A stretch of 64,000 bases of DNA from Novosphingobium sp. (GTDB lineage Bacteria; Pseudomonadota; Alphaproteobacteria; Sphingomonadales; Sphingomonadaceae), in the NCBI RefSeq assembly GCF_027489515.1, contig NZ_JAIXZS010000058.1, forward strand, positions 1 to 64,000. The letters run 5' to 3'. The notes under the pieces were generated by a model. The model had not been told where the DNA came from. It searched no databases and worked only from the letters and a program-made list of their open reading frames with translations. Below, in pieces: positions 57,001-64,000 of this stretch. The first letter of the stretch is position 1. Each line of letters opens with the position of its first letter. Both the position numbers and the translations under genes were made by a program.

Positions 57001-58596
57001 TCAAGTTACCAGCGCGCGCAAAGCCTCGAGCCGATTGGCTTCATGCGCCGGCTTGTCATGGCGAATGCGGTGGATTCGGGGAAACCGCATTGCCAACCCT
57101 GACTTGTGCCGTTTGCTGAGATGAACCGAATCGAAGGCCACTTCGAATACAAGACTTCGGTCGGTTTCTCGCACCGGGCCGTACTTTGCCACTGTATGCT
57201 GCCGGACATGGCGATCCAGAAAGCGCAGCTCTTCGTCGGTGAAGCCGAAGTAGGCCTTGCCGACCGGCAACAATTCAGCGCCAGCATCCGGATCGCCATT
57301 CCAGCACCCGAACGTGAAATCGGAATAGAACGAGGAGCGTTTGCCGGAGCCACGCTGAGCATACATCAGCACGCAATCAATCAGCAACGGCTCACGCTTC
57401 CATTTGTACCACAGCCCGGCTCGGCGCCCCGCGACATAGGGCGATTGGCGGTGCTTGAGCATGATGCCTTCGATCGCAGCGTCGCGCGCACCGGCGCGGA
57501 TCTCGGCCAGCGCTTCCATGTCTTTTGCCGCAATCGTTTCCGAAAGGTCAAAGCGTTCCGCATCAAGCCTTGGTATCAGCGCTTCCAGCCGGATCCTCCG
57601 TTCGGTCCAGGGGTGCTCGCGCAGGTCCTCGCCCCCATCGATCAGCAGGTCATAGAGCCGCACGAAGGCTGGCGCCTCCGCAAGCATCGCTTTCGATACG
57701 GTCTTGCGGCCTAAACGTTGCTGCAAGGCATTGAAGCTGGCCGCACCGCCAGTTTCGCCGCCCTGATGGCTCCCTCGCACCAGCAGTTCGCCATCGAGGA
57801 CAGCCGGGAATGGCAGCGCCGCAGCAATTTCCGGGAAGCTTGACGAAATTTCGTCTCCGCCGCGGGAATAGACGCGCGTTTCGCCGCCGACATGGACGAG
57901 TTGCACCCGAATACCGTCCCATTTCCACTCGGCGACGTAGTCCCCCAGATCAATCGCTTCATCCTCAAGCGGGTGCGCGAGCATGAAGGGGCGAAACAGC
58001 GGCAAGAGATCGGTGCGTGGAGGCGGCGCCGTCCCGTTGGCCCAGGCAAACAGCGGCAGATAAGGCGGGCTCTGGCCGTGCCAGTACTCCCCCACATCAT
58101 CGACCGTAACGTTGAAGGCCTGTGCGAAGGCCACCTTGGCCAGCCGCGCTGAAACGCCGATCCGCAGCGCACCGGTTGCAAACTTTATGAGGGCATATCG
58201 GCCCGGCGTATCGAGCCGGTCGAGCAGGCCTGCCAGCACTTGTGACGCACCGGCCCGCGTTACCTGACTGAGCGACGTCACGACTTCGCTTAGGGTGGGT
58301 GGTGGGCCTGCTGGAGCAGGCTCCGGTTCGGGCCAAAGAAGGCTGGCCGTCTCCGCCGTATCGCCAACAAAGTCTCGCGAGAGCGTCCAGAGCACGGGGT
58401 CCACCCGATCAGCCATCAGGCTGCGGACGGTACTGGCCTTGATTGCAGGAAAATCGACCGCACCAGTCAGCGCTGCCAGCGCCCAGCCGCGGTCCGGATC
58501 CAGCGTCTCACGAAGATAGGCCGCGATCAGCATGAGTTTCCCATTGCGCGACGGCGTGAGCAGCAGTCGATCGAGCAGTTCTGCGAAGGTCTTCAC
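57001..58596 (-). CDS. ATP-dependent DNA ligase of the ligase-exonuclease pair
   Basis: A 531-residue ligase: an N-terminal helical domain (about 1-205), then the nucleotidyltransferase core with adenylated K225 in EWKWDGIRVQ, the VYSRGGDEIS and LDGELLV motifs, RAGLWYKWKREPL and an OB-fold C-terminus. This type sits with a metallo-exonuclease and is linked in some bacteria with tolerance of DNA crosslinks. It is 30 bp downstream of the exonuclease gene. No helicase or phosphoesterase partner is adjacent. Confidence 0.93.
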   Translation of the reverse strand: MKTFAELLDRLLLTPSRNGKLMLIAAYLRETLDPDRGWALAALTGAVDFPAIKASTVRSLMADRVDPVLWTLSRDFVGDTAETASLLWPEPEPAPAGPPPTLSEVVTSLSQVTRAGASQVLAGLLDRLDTPGRYALIKFATGALRIGVSARLAKVAFAQAFNVTVDDVGEYWHGQSPPYLPLFAWANGTAPPPRTDLLPLFRPFMLAHPLEDEAIDLGDYVAEWKWDGIRVQLVHVGGETRVYSRGGDEISSSFPEIAAALPFPAVLDGELLVRGSHQGGETGGAASFNALQQRLGRKTVSKAMLAEAPAFVRLYDLLIDGGEDLREHPWTERRIRLEALIPRLDAERFDLSETIAAKDMEALAEIRAGARDAAIEGIMLKHRQSPYVAGRRAGLWYKWKREPLLIDCVLMYAQRGSGKRSSFYSDFTFGCWNGDPDAGAELLPVGKAYFGFTDEELRFLDRHVRQHTVAKYGPVRETDRSLVFEVAFDSVHLSKRHKSGLAMRFPRIHRIRHDKPAHEANRLEALRALVT

Positions 58597-58626
58597 CAGC
58601 GCCTCTTGCTGATGCAGCGCGGCGAG

Positions 58627-59637
58627 CTAATCATCTTCGTCCTCGTACCCTGTCAGCGCCAAAGCGCGGGCACGGCGCTGGTGGATCTCGCACCAGCGCA
58701 GAAGCGCCTCCTCTCGGCCGTGTGTGATCCATGTCTCGGCCGGATTTACGTCCGCAATGGTAGCTGTGAGTTCATCCCAGTCGGCATGATCGGAAATGAC
58801 GAGTGGCAACTCCACCCCTCGCTGCCGCACCCGCTGCCGTACCCGCATCCACCCTGATGCCATGGCTGTAACGGGGTCAGGCAGACGGCGGCTCCAGCGG
58901 TCGTTGAGCGCGGATGGCGGACATATCACGATGGCACCGGCAAGATCAGCCTTGGGTACTCCGGCGGCGGGTCGCAGGTCGCCAAGAGGTACGCCTAGCT
59001 CCTCATAGAGGCGACACATGGTTTCCATCGCACCATGGAGATAGATCGGATCATGCCAGCCCGCGTTGCGTAGCTCGGCGATGACTCGCTGCGCTTTCCC
59101 CAGCGCGTAGGCGCCAACAAGGATGCAGCGCTCTGGGTTCGCGGAACAGGCCGCGAGCAGGCGCGCGATCTCCTCGCCAATCGGCGGATGGCGGAATACG
59201 GGAAGGCCAAAGGTCGCCTCTGTGATGAAGAGATCGCAGGGCGTGACCGCAAAGGGCTGGCAAGTGGGGTCCGGGCTACGCTTGTAGTCACCGGTGACGA
59301 TGATCCGCTCACCCGCATGTTCAAGCAGGATCTGTGCTGAACCCAGAACGTGCCCGGCGGGTAGAAACGTTGCAGTGACGCCTCCACCGAGCGCAACTGG
59401 TTCGTGATACTCGGCCGGCAGCGCTCCATCTGCAACGCCGTAACGGACTGCCATGATCGCAAGTGTCGCGGGAGTGGCCATTGTCTGCGCATGTCCGCCC
59501 CGTGCATGATCCGCGTGGCCATGCGTGACCAGCGCCCTGCCGACGGGACGCGCCGGATCGATCCACGCATCTGCGGGAACGATTCGAATGCCCATAGGCT
59601 CCGCTTTGATCCACGTGAAACAGCCGGCCATGGCCAT
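58627..59637 (-). CDS. Ligase-associated DNA exonuclease (MBL/beta-CASP fold)
   Basis: A protein of about 336 residues with a metallo-beta-lactamase core: THGHADH (38-44), LPAGHVLGSAQILLEH, VTGDYKRSPD, then the ICPPSALND and ISDHADWDEL motifs, as in SNM1/Artemis-like nucleases paired with DNA ligases. The start is either ATG 59637 or ATG 59631; no strong ribosome-binding site helps. Conserved FTWIKAEP starts at codon 7 or 5. A near-perfect parS lies inside the first codons (59607-59622). Confidence 0.9.
   Translation of the reverse strand: MAMAGCFTWIKAEPMGIRIVPADAWIDPARPVGRALVTHGHADHARGGHAQTMATPATLAIMAVRYGVADGALPAEYHEPVALGGGVTATFLPAGHVLGSAQILLEHAGERIIVTGDYKRSPDPTCQPFAVTPCDLFITEATFGLPVFRHPPIGEEIARLLAACSANPERCILVGAYALGKAQRVIAELRNAGWHDPIYLHGAMETMCRLYEELGVPLGDLRPAAGVPKADLAGAIVICPPSALNDRWSRRLPDPVTAMASGWMRVRQRVRQRGVELPLVISDHADWDELTATIADVNPAETWITHGREEALLRWCEIHQRRARALALTGYEDEDD
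59607..59622. promoter_or_regulatory. parS-like site, one mismatch, distal
   Basis: TGATCCACGTGAAACA differs from parS at one base. It is inside the exonuclease gene, 53 kb from the parAB cluster and about 43 kb from the putative origin. Codons read Cys-Phe-Thr-Trp-Ile on the minus strand, so chance or coding constraint are alternatives. Confidence 0.45.
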
Positions 59638-59671
59638 GAAATGGCGCAGACACCGCCAGTGCGCCAGAGAC

Positions 59672-59702
59672 AAAAAGGGCGGAAACCCGAAGGTTCCGCC
59701 CC
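59672..59702 (-). terminator. Rho-independent terminator of clpA
   Basis: On the minus strand a GGGCGGAA stem with a TTCG tetraloop pairs with the complementary arm (one bulged base) and is followed by TTTTT (59676-59672). It lies 31 bp after the clpA stop and before the exonuclease-ligase genes, so these form separate transcripts. Confidence 0.85.
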
Positions 59703-59732
59703 AATTGCTTCAACCAGCGCTGTCGGCAGGCC

Positions 59733-62108
59733 TCAAGCCTCGTCGGCGTTCGGCTCCTCCGCCGTGGCTGCACCGCCCTTGCCCTTGCGCGCCTTCTTCT
59801 TGACGAGCTTGGGCGCTGCCGGGGTCAACTCGAACGACAGTGCAGTCGCCTTGCCTTCCTCTTCTTTGAGGCTGACGTGGACCTCACCGCCGTTGGCGAG
59901 CTTGCCGAACAGCAGTTCCTCGGCAAGCGGCTTCTTCACCTTCTCCTGGATCACCCGACCCATCGGACGTGCGCCATACAGACGGTCGTAACCCTGCTTG
60001 GCAAGCCAAGCGCGGGCATCGCTATCGAACTGGATGTGCACGTTCTGCTCCGCCAGCTGAAGTTCGAGCTGGAGGATGAACTTGTCGACCACGCGGCTGA
60101 CGACCTCAGGCGGCAGGTACGCGAAGGGTACGATTGCATCGAGCCGGTTGCGGAACTCGGGGGTGAACATCTTCTTCACCGCCTCGTCTCCCGCGTCAGC
60201 CTTGGACACGTCACCGAAGCCGATCCCCTGACGAGCCATGTCGCTGGCGCCGGCATTGGTCGTCATGATCAGCACAACATTGCGGAAATCGACCGTCTTG
60301 CCATGATGATCGGTAAGCCGGCCGTTATCCATGACCTGTAGCAGGATGTTGAACAGGTCCGGGTGCGCCTTCTCGATCTCGTCGAGGAGCAGGACGCAGT
60401 GTGGCTGCTGGTCGATCGCATCGGTAAGCAGACCGCCCTGATCGAAGCCGACGTAGCCCGGAGGCGCACCGATGAGGCGGCTGACCGAATGGCGCTCCAT
60501 GTATTCGGACATGTCGAAGCGCTGCAGCGGGATACCCATGATCTGGGCGAGGCTGCGCGCAACTTCAGTCTTGCCAACACCGGTCGGGCCCGAGAACAGG
60601 AACGAGCCGATCGGCTTGTCCGGATCGCGCAGGCCCGCACGGCTGAGCTTCATGGCCGAAGACAGCACCTCAATGGCCTTGTCCTGACCGAACACCAGCC
60701 GCTTGAGATCGCGGTCAAGATGTTCGAGTACCTTCTTGTCGTCGCTGGAGACCGACTTGGGCGGTATGCGCGCCATGGTCGCGATGACCTGCTCGATCTC
60801 GCGTGCAGTGATCACTTTCTTGCGCTTTGAAGGCGGCACCAGCATCTGCATCGCGCCAACCTCGTCGATCACATCGATCGCCTTGTCCGGCAGCTTGCGG
60901 TCATTGATGTAACGTGCCGACAGTTCGACAGCAGTCTTGATCGCATCCGGCGTGTAGCGCACCTTGTGGTGCTCCTCGAAGGCCGTACGGAGGCCCTTGA
61001 GGATCTTGATCGTGTCCTCGATCGTCGGTTCGTTCACATCGATCTTCTGGAACCGGCGCAGCAGCGCACGGTCTTTCTCGAAGTGATTGCGGAATTCCTT
61101 GTAGGTGGTCGAGCCGATGCAGCGGATCGTGCCGCCCGACAGCGCAGGCTTCAGGAGATTTGAGGCGTCCATCGCCCCGCCACTGGTTGCACCGGCGCCG
61201 ATCACGGTGTGAATCTCGTCGATGAACAGGATCGCATGCGGCATCTTCTCGAGTTCCGAGACGACCTGCTTGAGCCGTTCCTCGAAATCGCCGCGATAGC
61301 GCGTGCCAGCAAGCAGCGCGCCCATGTCGAGCGAGTAGATTACCGCCTCGCTAAGGACTTCGGGTACTTCGCCTTCGACAATCTTGCGAGCGAGGCCTTC
61401 TGCGATGGCCGTCTTGCCCACGCCGGGATCACCCACATAGAGCGGATTGTTCTTGGAGCGGCGGCACAGGATCTGGATCGTGCGGTCCACTTCGGGGCCA
61501 CGCCCGATCAGCGGATCGACCTTTCCGTTCAGCGCTTTCTCGTTGAGATTGACTGTGAACTGGTCGAGCGCGGAATCCTTCTTGGCGCCGCTCTTGGCAT
61601 CCGTCTTTTCTTCCTGCTGCGGCTGGGCCTCTTCGCTGCCCTTGGGGCTGCGGCTTTCCACCTGGCGACCGCCCTTGCCAATGCCGTGGCTGATAAAGCT
61701 CACAGCATCGAGCCGGCTCATATCCTGCTGCTGCAGGAAATAGACCGCATATGAGTCGCGTTCCGAGAACAGCGCCACGAGCACATTCGCGCCGGTCACT
61801 GTATCTTTCCCCGAGGACTGCACGTGGAGGATGGCGCGCTGGATCACGCGCTGGAAGCCCGCCGTTGGCTGGGGGTCGGCTTTGTCCTGGGTCTTGAGCG
61901 ATTGATACTCCTGATCGAGGTACTGGCGAACGACTTCGCCGAGATCGCCCAGATCGACGCCGCAAGCCTGCATGACTTGCGCTGCATCCGGGTCGTCGAT
62001 CAGTGCGAGCAGAAGATGCTCCAGAGTCGCATACTCGTGGCTGCGCTCCGATGCATTGCTGAGCGCAGAATGCAGCGTCTTCTCAAGGCTTTGCGCGAAA
62101 CTGGGCAT
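59733..62108 (-). CDS. clpA: ATP-dependent Clp protease ATP-binding subunit ClpA
   Basis: A 791-residue unfoldase of ClpAP. Clp N-domain (about 1-145, MPSFAQSLEKTLHSAL start), first AAA+ module with GDPGVGKTAIAEG, second module with GPTGVGKTEVARSLA, the IGFG loop in RQGIGFGDVSKADAG that docks onto ClpP, and a Lys/Ala-rich tail. Start at the conserved MPSFAQSL (62108). clpS, which usually lies next to clpA, is not adjacent in this window. Confidence 0.96.
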   Translation of the reverse strand: MPSFAQSLEKTLHSALSNASERSHEYATLEHLLLALIDDPDAAQVMQACGVDLGDLGEVVRQYLDQEYQSLKTQDKADPQPTAGFQRVIQRAILHVQSSGKDTVTGANVLVALFSERDSYAVYFLQQQDMSRLDAVSFISHGIGKGGRQVESRSPKGSEEAQPQQEEKTDAKSGAKKDSALDQFTVNLNEKALNGKVDPLIGRGPEVDRTIQILCRRSKNNPLYVGDPGVGKTAIAEGLARKIVEGEVPEVLSEAVIYSLDMGALLAGTRYRGDFEERLKQVVSELEKMPHAILFIDEIHTVIGAGATSGGAMDASNLLKPALSGGTIRCIGSTTYKEFRNHFEKDRALLRRFQKIDVNEPTIEDTIKILKGLRTAFEEHHKVRYTPDAIKTAVELSARYINDRKLPDKAIDVIDEVGAMQMLVPPSKRKKVITAREIEQVIATMARIPPKSVSSDDKKVLEHLDRDLKRLVFGQDKAIEVLSSAMKLSRAGLRDPDKPIGSFLFSGPTGVGKTEVARSLAQIMGIPLQRFDMSEYMERHSVSRLIGAPPGYVGFDQGGLLTDAIDQQPHCVLLLDEIEKAHPDLFNILLQVMDNGRLTDHHGKTVDFRNVVLIMTTNAGASDMARQGIGFGDVSKADAGDEAVKKMFTPEFRNRLDAIVPFAYLPPEVVSRVVDKFILQLELQLAEQNVHIQFDSDARAWLAKQGYDRLYGARPMGRVIQEKVKKPLAEELLFGKLANGGEVHVSLKEEEGKATALSFELTPAAPKLVKKKARKGKGGAATAEEPNADEA

Positions 62109-62291
62109 GGCAGTTCTTTCTCGTCGGCCGTCAATTGACCGATTGCGGCTGGTTCCCTTGCGGGAGATGAACATGCTTGCGCTTAACCGGGGCTAAACCG
62201 AAGCTGCGCAAAAGTGACATCCGGTCGGACCCGATGTCCGCCTTGGTGACGATATGGGTACGCCGCCCGCTAACGTGAAGGGCGGCGCAGC

Positions 62292-62510
62292 TCATGATCC
62301 ACTGCCCTGTGGTGAGGGCGCACCAAACAGAGCCTCCGCCGCCCGCCGATGAGCAGCAGCCTTGTCCCGATGAGCAATCACGCGAGCGATCTCTGCTTCA
62401 AGTCGCGCGACCCGTTCATCGAGTTCATGGTGAGAATAACTGTCAAGCGGCTCCAGCGCCAGTTGGCTGGCCAGATCGCCTTTCGGGCGCGGGCGCTCTT
62501 CTAGTTCCAT
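62292..62510 (-). CDS. DUF1192 small protein
   Basis: A 72-residue protein: ELEERPRPKGD, then a helix with HELDERVARLEAEIARVIAHRDKAAAHRRAAEALFG. The pattern is that of DUF1192, small alphaproteobacterial proteins of unknown function. ATG 62510 is preferred over GTG 62513. Divergent from the quinone oxidoreductase gene 128 bp away. Confidence 0.82.
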   Translation of the reverse strand: MELEERPRPKGDLASQLALEPLDSYSHHELDERVARLEAEIARVIAHRDKAAAHRRAAEALFGAPSPQGSGS

Positions 62511-62638
62511 CACCCGTACTTTGTGACCGCATGAGCCTTGCTGTCAACCGGCTCCGTAGGTACTTGGCGCAGCTAACTGTTAACCAACTCGCGGCGCGAA
62601 CTGATACCACGCGGCCGCATCGGATCAGGGGGCATGGC

Positions 62639-63643
62639 ATGAAGCCGGTACCAGCGACGATGATCGCCGTGGGATTTGATTCGCCCGGTGCGCCTGATGT
62701 GCTTCGGCCGGAAACCATGCCCGTCCCGGCGCCCGGCCCCGGTCAGGTCCTTGTCCGTGTCGCATATGCTGGCGTCAACCGCCCCGACGTCATCCAGAGG
62801 CAAGGATTCTATCCGCCACCGCCAGGTGCTTCCCCCATTCCCGGCCTCGAGATTTCGGGCCAGATAGTCGCGACGGGTGCTGGCGTTACGACGCCTTTCG
62901 TTGGCCAGATGGTGTGTGCGCTTGTCGCTGGTGGCGGATATGCCGAGTACTGCGTGGCCGAGGCTGCGCTATGCCTGCCTGTGCCGGAAGGTTTGCCGCT
63001 TGATCAGGCGGCGGCGTTGCCGGAGACGCTGTTTACGGTCTGGCACAATGTGTTCGAACGCGGTTGGGCGACTGAGGGCGAACGTGTGCTGGTGCATGGT
63101 GGCACCAGCGGAATCGGCACCATGGCAATTCTGCTTGGCAAGCTCTTCGGCCTTGAGGTGATCGTGACATGCGGCGGGCCAGACAAGTGCGCCGCGGCCC
63201 TCGCGCTCGGTGCGGCTCATGCCATCGACTACAAAGCCACCGATTTTGTCGAGGAAGTGGCGCGAATCACTGAGGGCGCCGGTGTGCATCTTGTGCTCGA
63301 CATGGTTGCCGGCGATTACGTGGCTCGAAATCTGAAGTGTCTTGCGGAAGACGGACGTCACGTGACCATCGCAGTCCAGGGCGGTGTCCGGGCCGAGCTC
63401 AACATGGCCGAAGTCATGCGGCGCAGATTGACGCTTACTGGCTCAACGCTGCGACCTAGATCAAATGAATTCAAAAGCTTGCTTGCCGACGAGATCCACA
63501 AGACCGTGTGGCCGCTGGTTGCCGAAGGGCTGCTTCGGCCGGTGATGGACAGGGCCATTCCGCTTGATGAGGCGGCAGCTGCGCATGCGCGGATGGAAGC
63601 CGGGGCGCACATCGGCAAGATTGTGCTTGCGGCCAATCCATGA
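62639..63643 (+). CDS. NAD(P)H-quinone oxidoreductase, PIG3/TP53I3-like
   Basis: A 334-residue zinc-independent MDR enzyme: NRPDVIQRQGFYPPPPGASPIPGLEISG in the GroES-like domain, PETLFTVWHNVFERGW and the Rossmann motif VLVHGGTSGIGTMAILLGK, then DMVAGDYVARNLKCLAEDGR and the GSTLRPRSNEFKS segment typical of the PIG3 branch. AGGGGG upstream supports ATG 62639. A terminator follows. Confidence 0.92.
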   Translation: MKPVPATMIAVGFDSPGAPDVLRPETMPVPAPGPGQVLVRVAYAGVNRPDVIQRQGFYPPPPGASPIPGLEISGQIVATGAGVTTPFVGQMVCALVAGGGYAEYCVAEAALCLPVPEGLPLDQAAALPETLFTVWHNVFERGWATEGERVLVHGGTSGIGTMAILLGKLFGLEVIVTCGGPDKCAAALALGAAHAIDYKATDFVEEVARITEGAGVHLVLDMVAGDYVARNLKCLAEDGRHVTIAVQGGVRAELNMAEVMRRRLTLTGSTLRPRSNEFKSLLADEIHKTVWPLVAEGLLRPVMDRAIPLDEAAAAHARMEAGAHIGKIVLAANP

Positions 63644-63724
63644 GGCACAGAGCCACTCTGGTACGCGAATCGTAGGTAATGGGCTTGCCGTAGGCAGCCC
63701 CGTCGCCTACATCGCAGGCACGAT

Positions 63725-63757
63725 GGCCGCTCCGCAAGGGGCGGCCCTTATTGTTTC
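63725..63757 (+). terminator. Rho-independent terminator after the quinone oxidoreductase gene
   Basis: GGCCGCTCC (63725-63733) pairs with GGGGCGGCC (63738-63746), one G-U pair, around a GCAA tetraloop, followed by CTTATTGTTT. It separates the oxidoreductase from trcR. Confidence 0.8.
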
Positions 63758-63778
63758 CGCTGTCCGGAGGGGCTCCCC

Positions 63779-64000
63779 TTGAGCAACCAGTCAACCTTTC
63801 CGCTGATGCCTCATGCCACGGCATCGTGGCTTGTCGACAACACCGCACTGACCTTCGAGCAGATTGCCGAATTCTGCGGCCTGCACATCCTCGAGGTACA
63901 GGCCATGGCCGACGATCTGGCCGGTGCCAAATACACCGGCCGTGATCCGGTCCATTCGGGTGAACTCACTCAGAGCGAGATTGAGCGCGGGCAGGCCAAT
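63779..64000 (+). CDS. trcR: TrcR-like cell-cycle transcriptional regulator (DUF1013), partial
   Basis: The first 74 codons run off the right edge, with no stop. The visible protein reads SNQSTFPLMPHATASWLVD then NTALTFEQIAEFCGLHILEVQAMADDLAG, the conserved DUF1013 start; Caulobacter TrcR is a cell-cycle transcription factor of this family. GGAGG about 8 nt upstream supports TTG 63779 as the start. The C-terminal part is missing from the window. Confidence 0.85.
   Translation, partial: MSNQSTFPLMPHATASWLVDNTALTFEQIAEFCGLHILEVQAMADDLAGAKYTGRDPVHSGELTQSEIERGQAN

Overview
The window looks like a piece of the main chromosome of a GC-rich alphaproteobacterium, most likely a sphingomonad (Novosphingobium/Sphingomonas-like). 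Three things point there: housekeeping proteins of alphaproteobacterial type, the block rho-hemJ-hemE-[gap]-ppsR-maf-aroE-coaE-dnaQ, and lineage-typical small families (DUF6489, DUF1491, the RcdA family DUF1465, DUF465, the TrcR family DUF1013, DUF1192). I see no rRNA, tRNA, CRISPR array or prophage. The only mobile DNA is the very end of an IS630-like element at the left edge.

Positions 1-16 kb are the left replichore next to the putative origin. They hold a transposase fragment, a membrane-anchored sugar dehydrogenase, a free-methionine sulfoxide reductase, a glycine-zipper protein and an acyl-CoA dehydrogenase. Then comes the minus-strand chain mnmE-mnmG-rsmG-parA-parB, in which the last four genes overlap by 4 nt; perfect and degenerate parS sites lie in and beside it. 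rho, hemJ and hemE follow. The gap 15836-16170 between hemE and ppsR is the classical alphaproteobacterial origin position. It holds an AT-rich patch and several DnaA-box-like TCCACA motifs, and the adjacent genes point away from it on both sides.

Positions 16-22 kb form a plus-strand run: ppsR, maf, aroE, coaE, dnaQ, hpf, ptsN, a DUF1491 gene and a cell-wall hydrolase. Positions 22-30 kb hold rpe-heparinase-purH, a DUF2141 secreted protein, and an ino1 plus inositol-phosphate cytidylyltransferase-like pair. Together with a CDP-alcohol phosphotransferase at 36-37 kb, this pair suggests a CDP-inositol pathway, which is the most unusual metabolic signal here. Positions 30-41 kb are mixed metabolism (ene-reductase, CitE-like lyase, lipB, nadA, transporters, a metallo-hydrolase) ending in an rcdA homologue.

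Positions 41-51 kb hold two divergent DUF465 genes (one only 55 codons), ptsP (which with ptsN gives two parts of the nitrogen PTS), a RodZ-like protein, a CpoB-like protein, tilS and ftsH. Positions 51-64 kb hold an M23 peptidase, hemB, a gamma-carbonic anhydrase, a truncated haemoglobin, an ATP-dependent DNA ligase with its partner nuclease, clpA, a quinone oxidoreductase and the start of trcR. Origin firing and segregation (oriC, parABS), CtrA-type cell-cycle control (rcdA, trcR), haem synthesis (hemE, hemJ, hemB), tRNA modification (mnmE, mnmG, tilS) and proteolysis (ftsH, clpA) are therefore represented in this origin-proximal segment.
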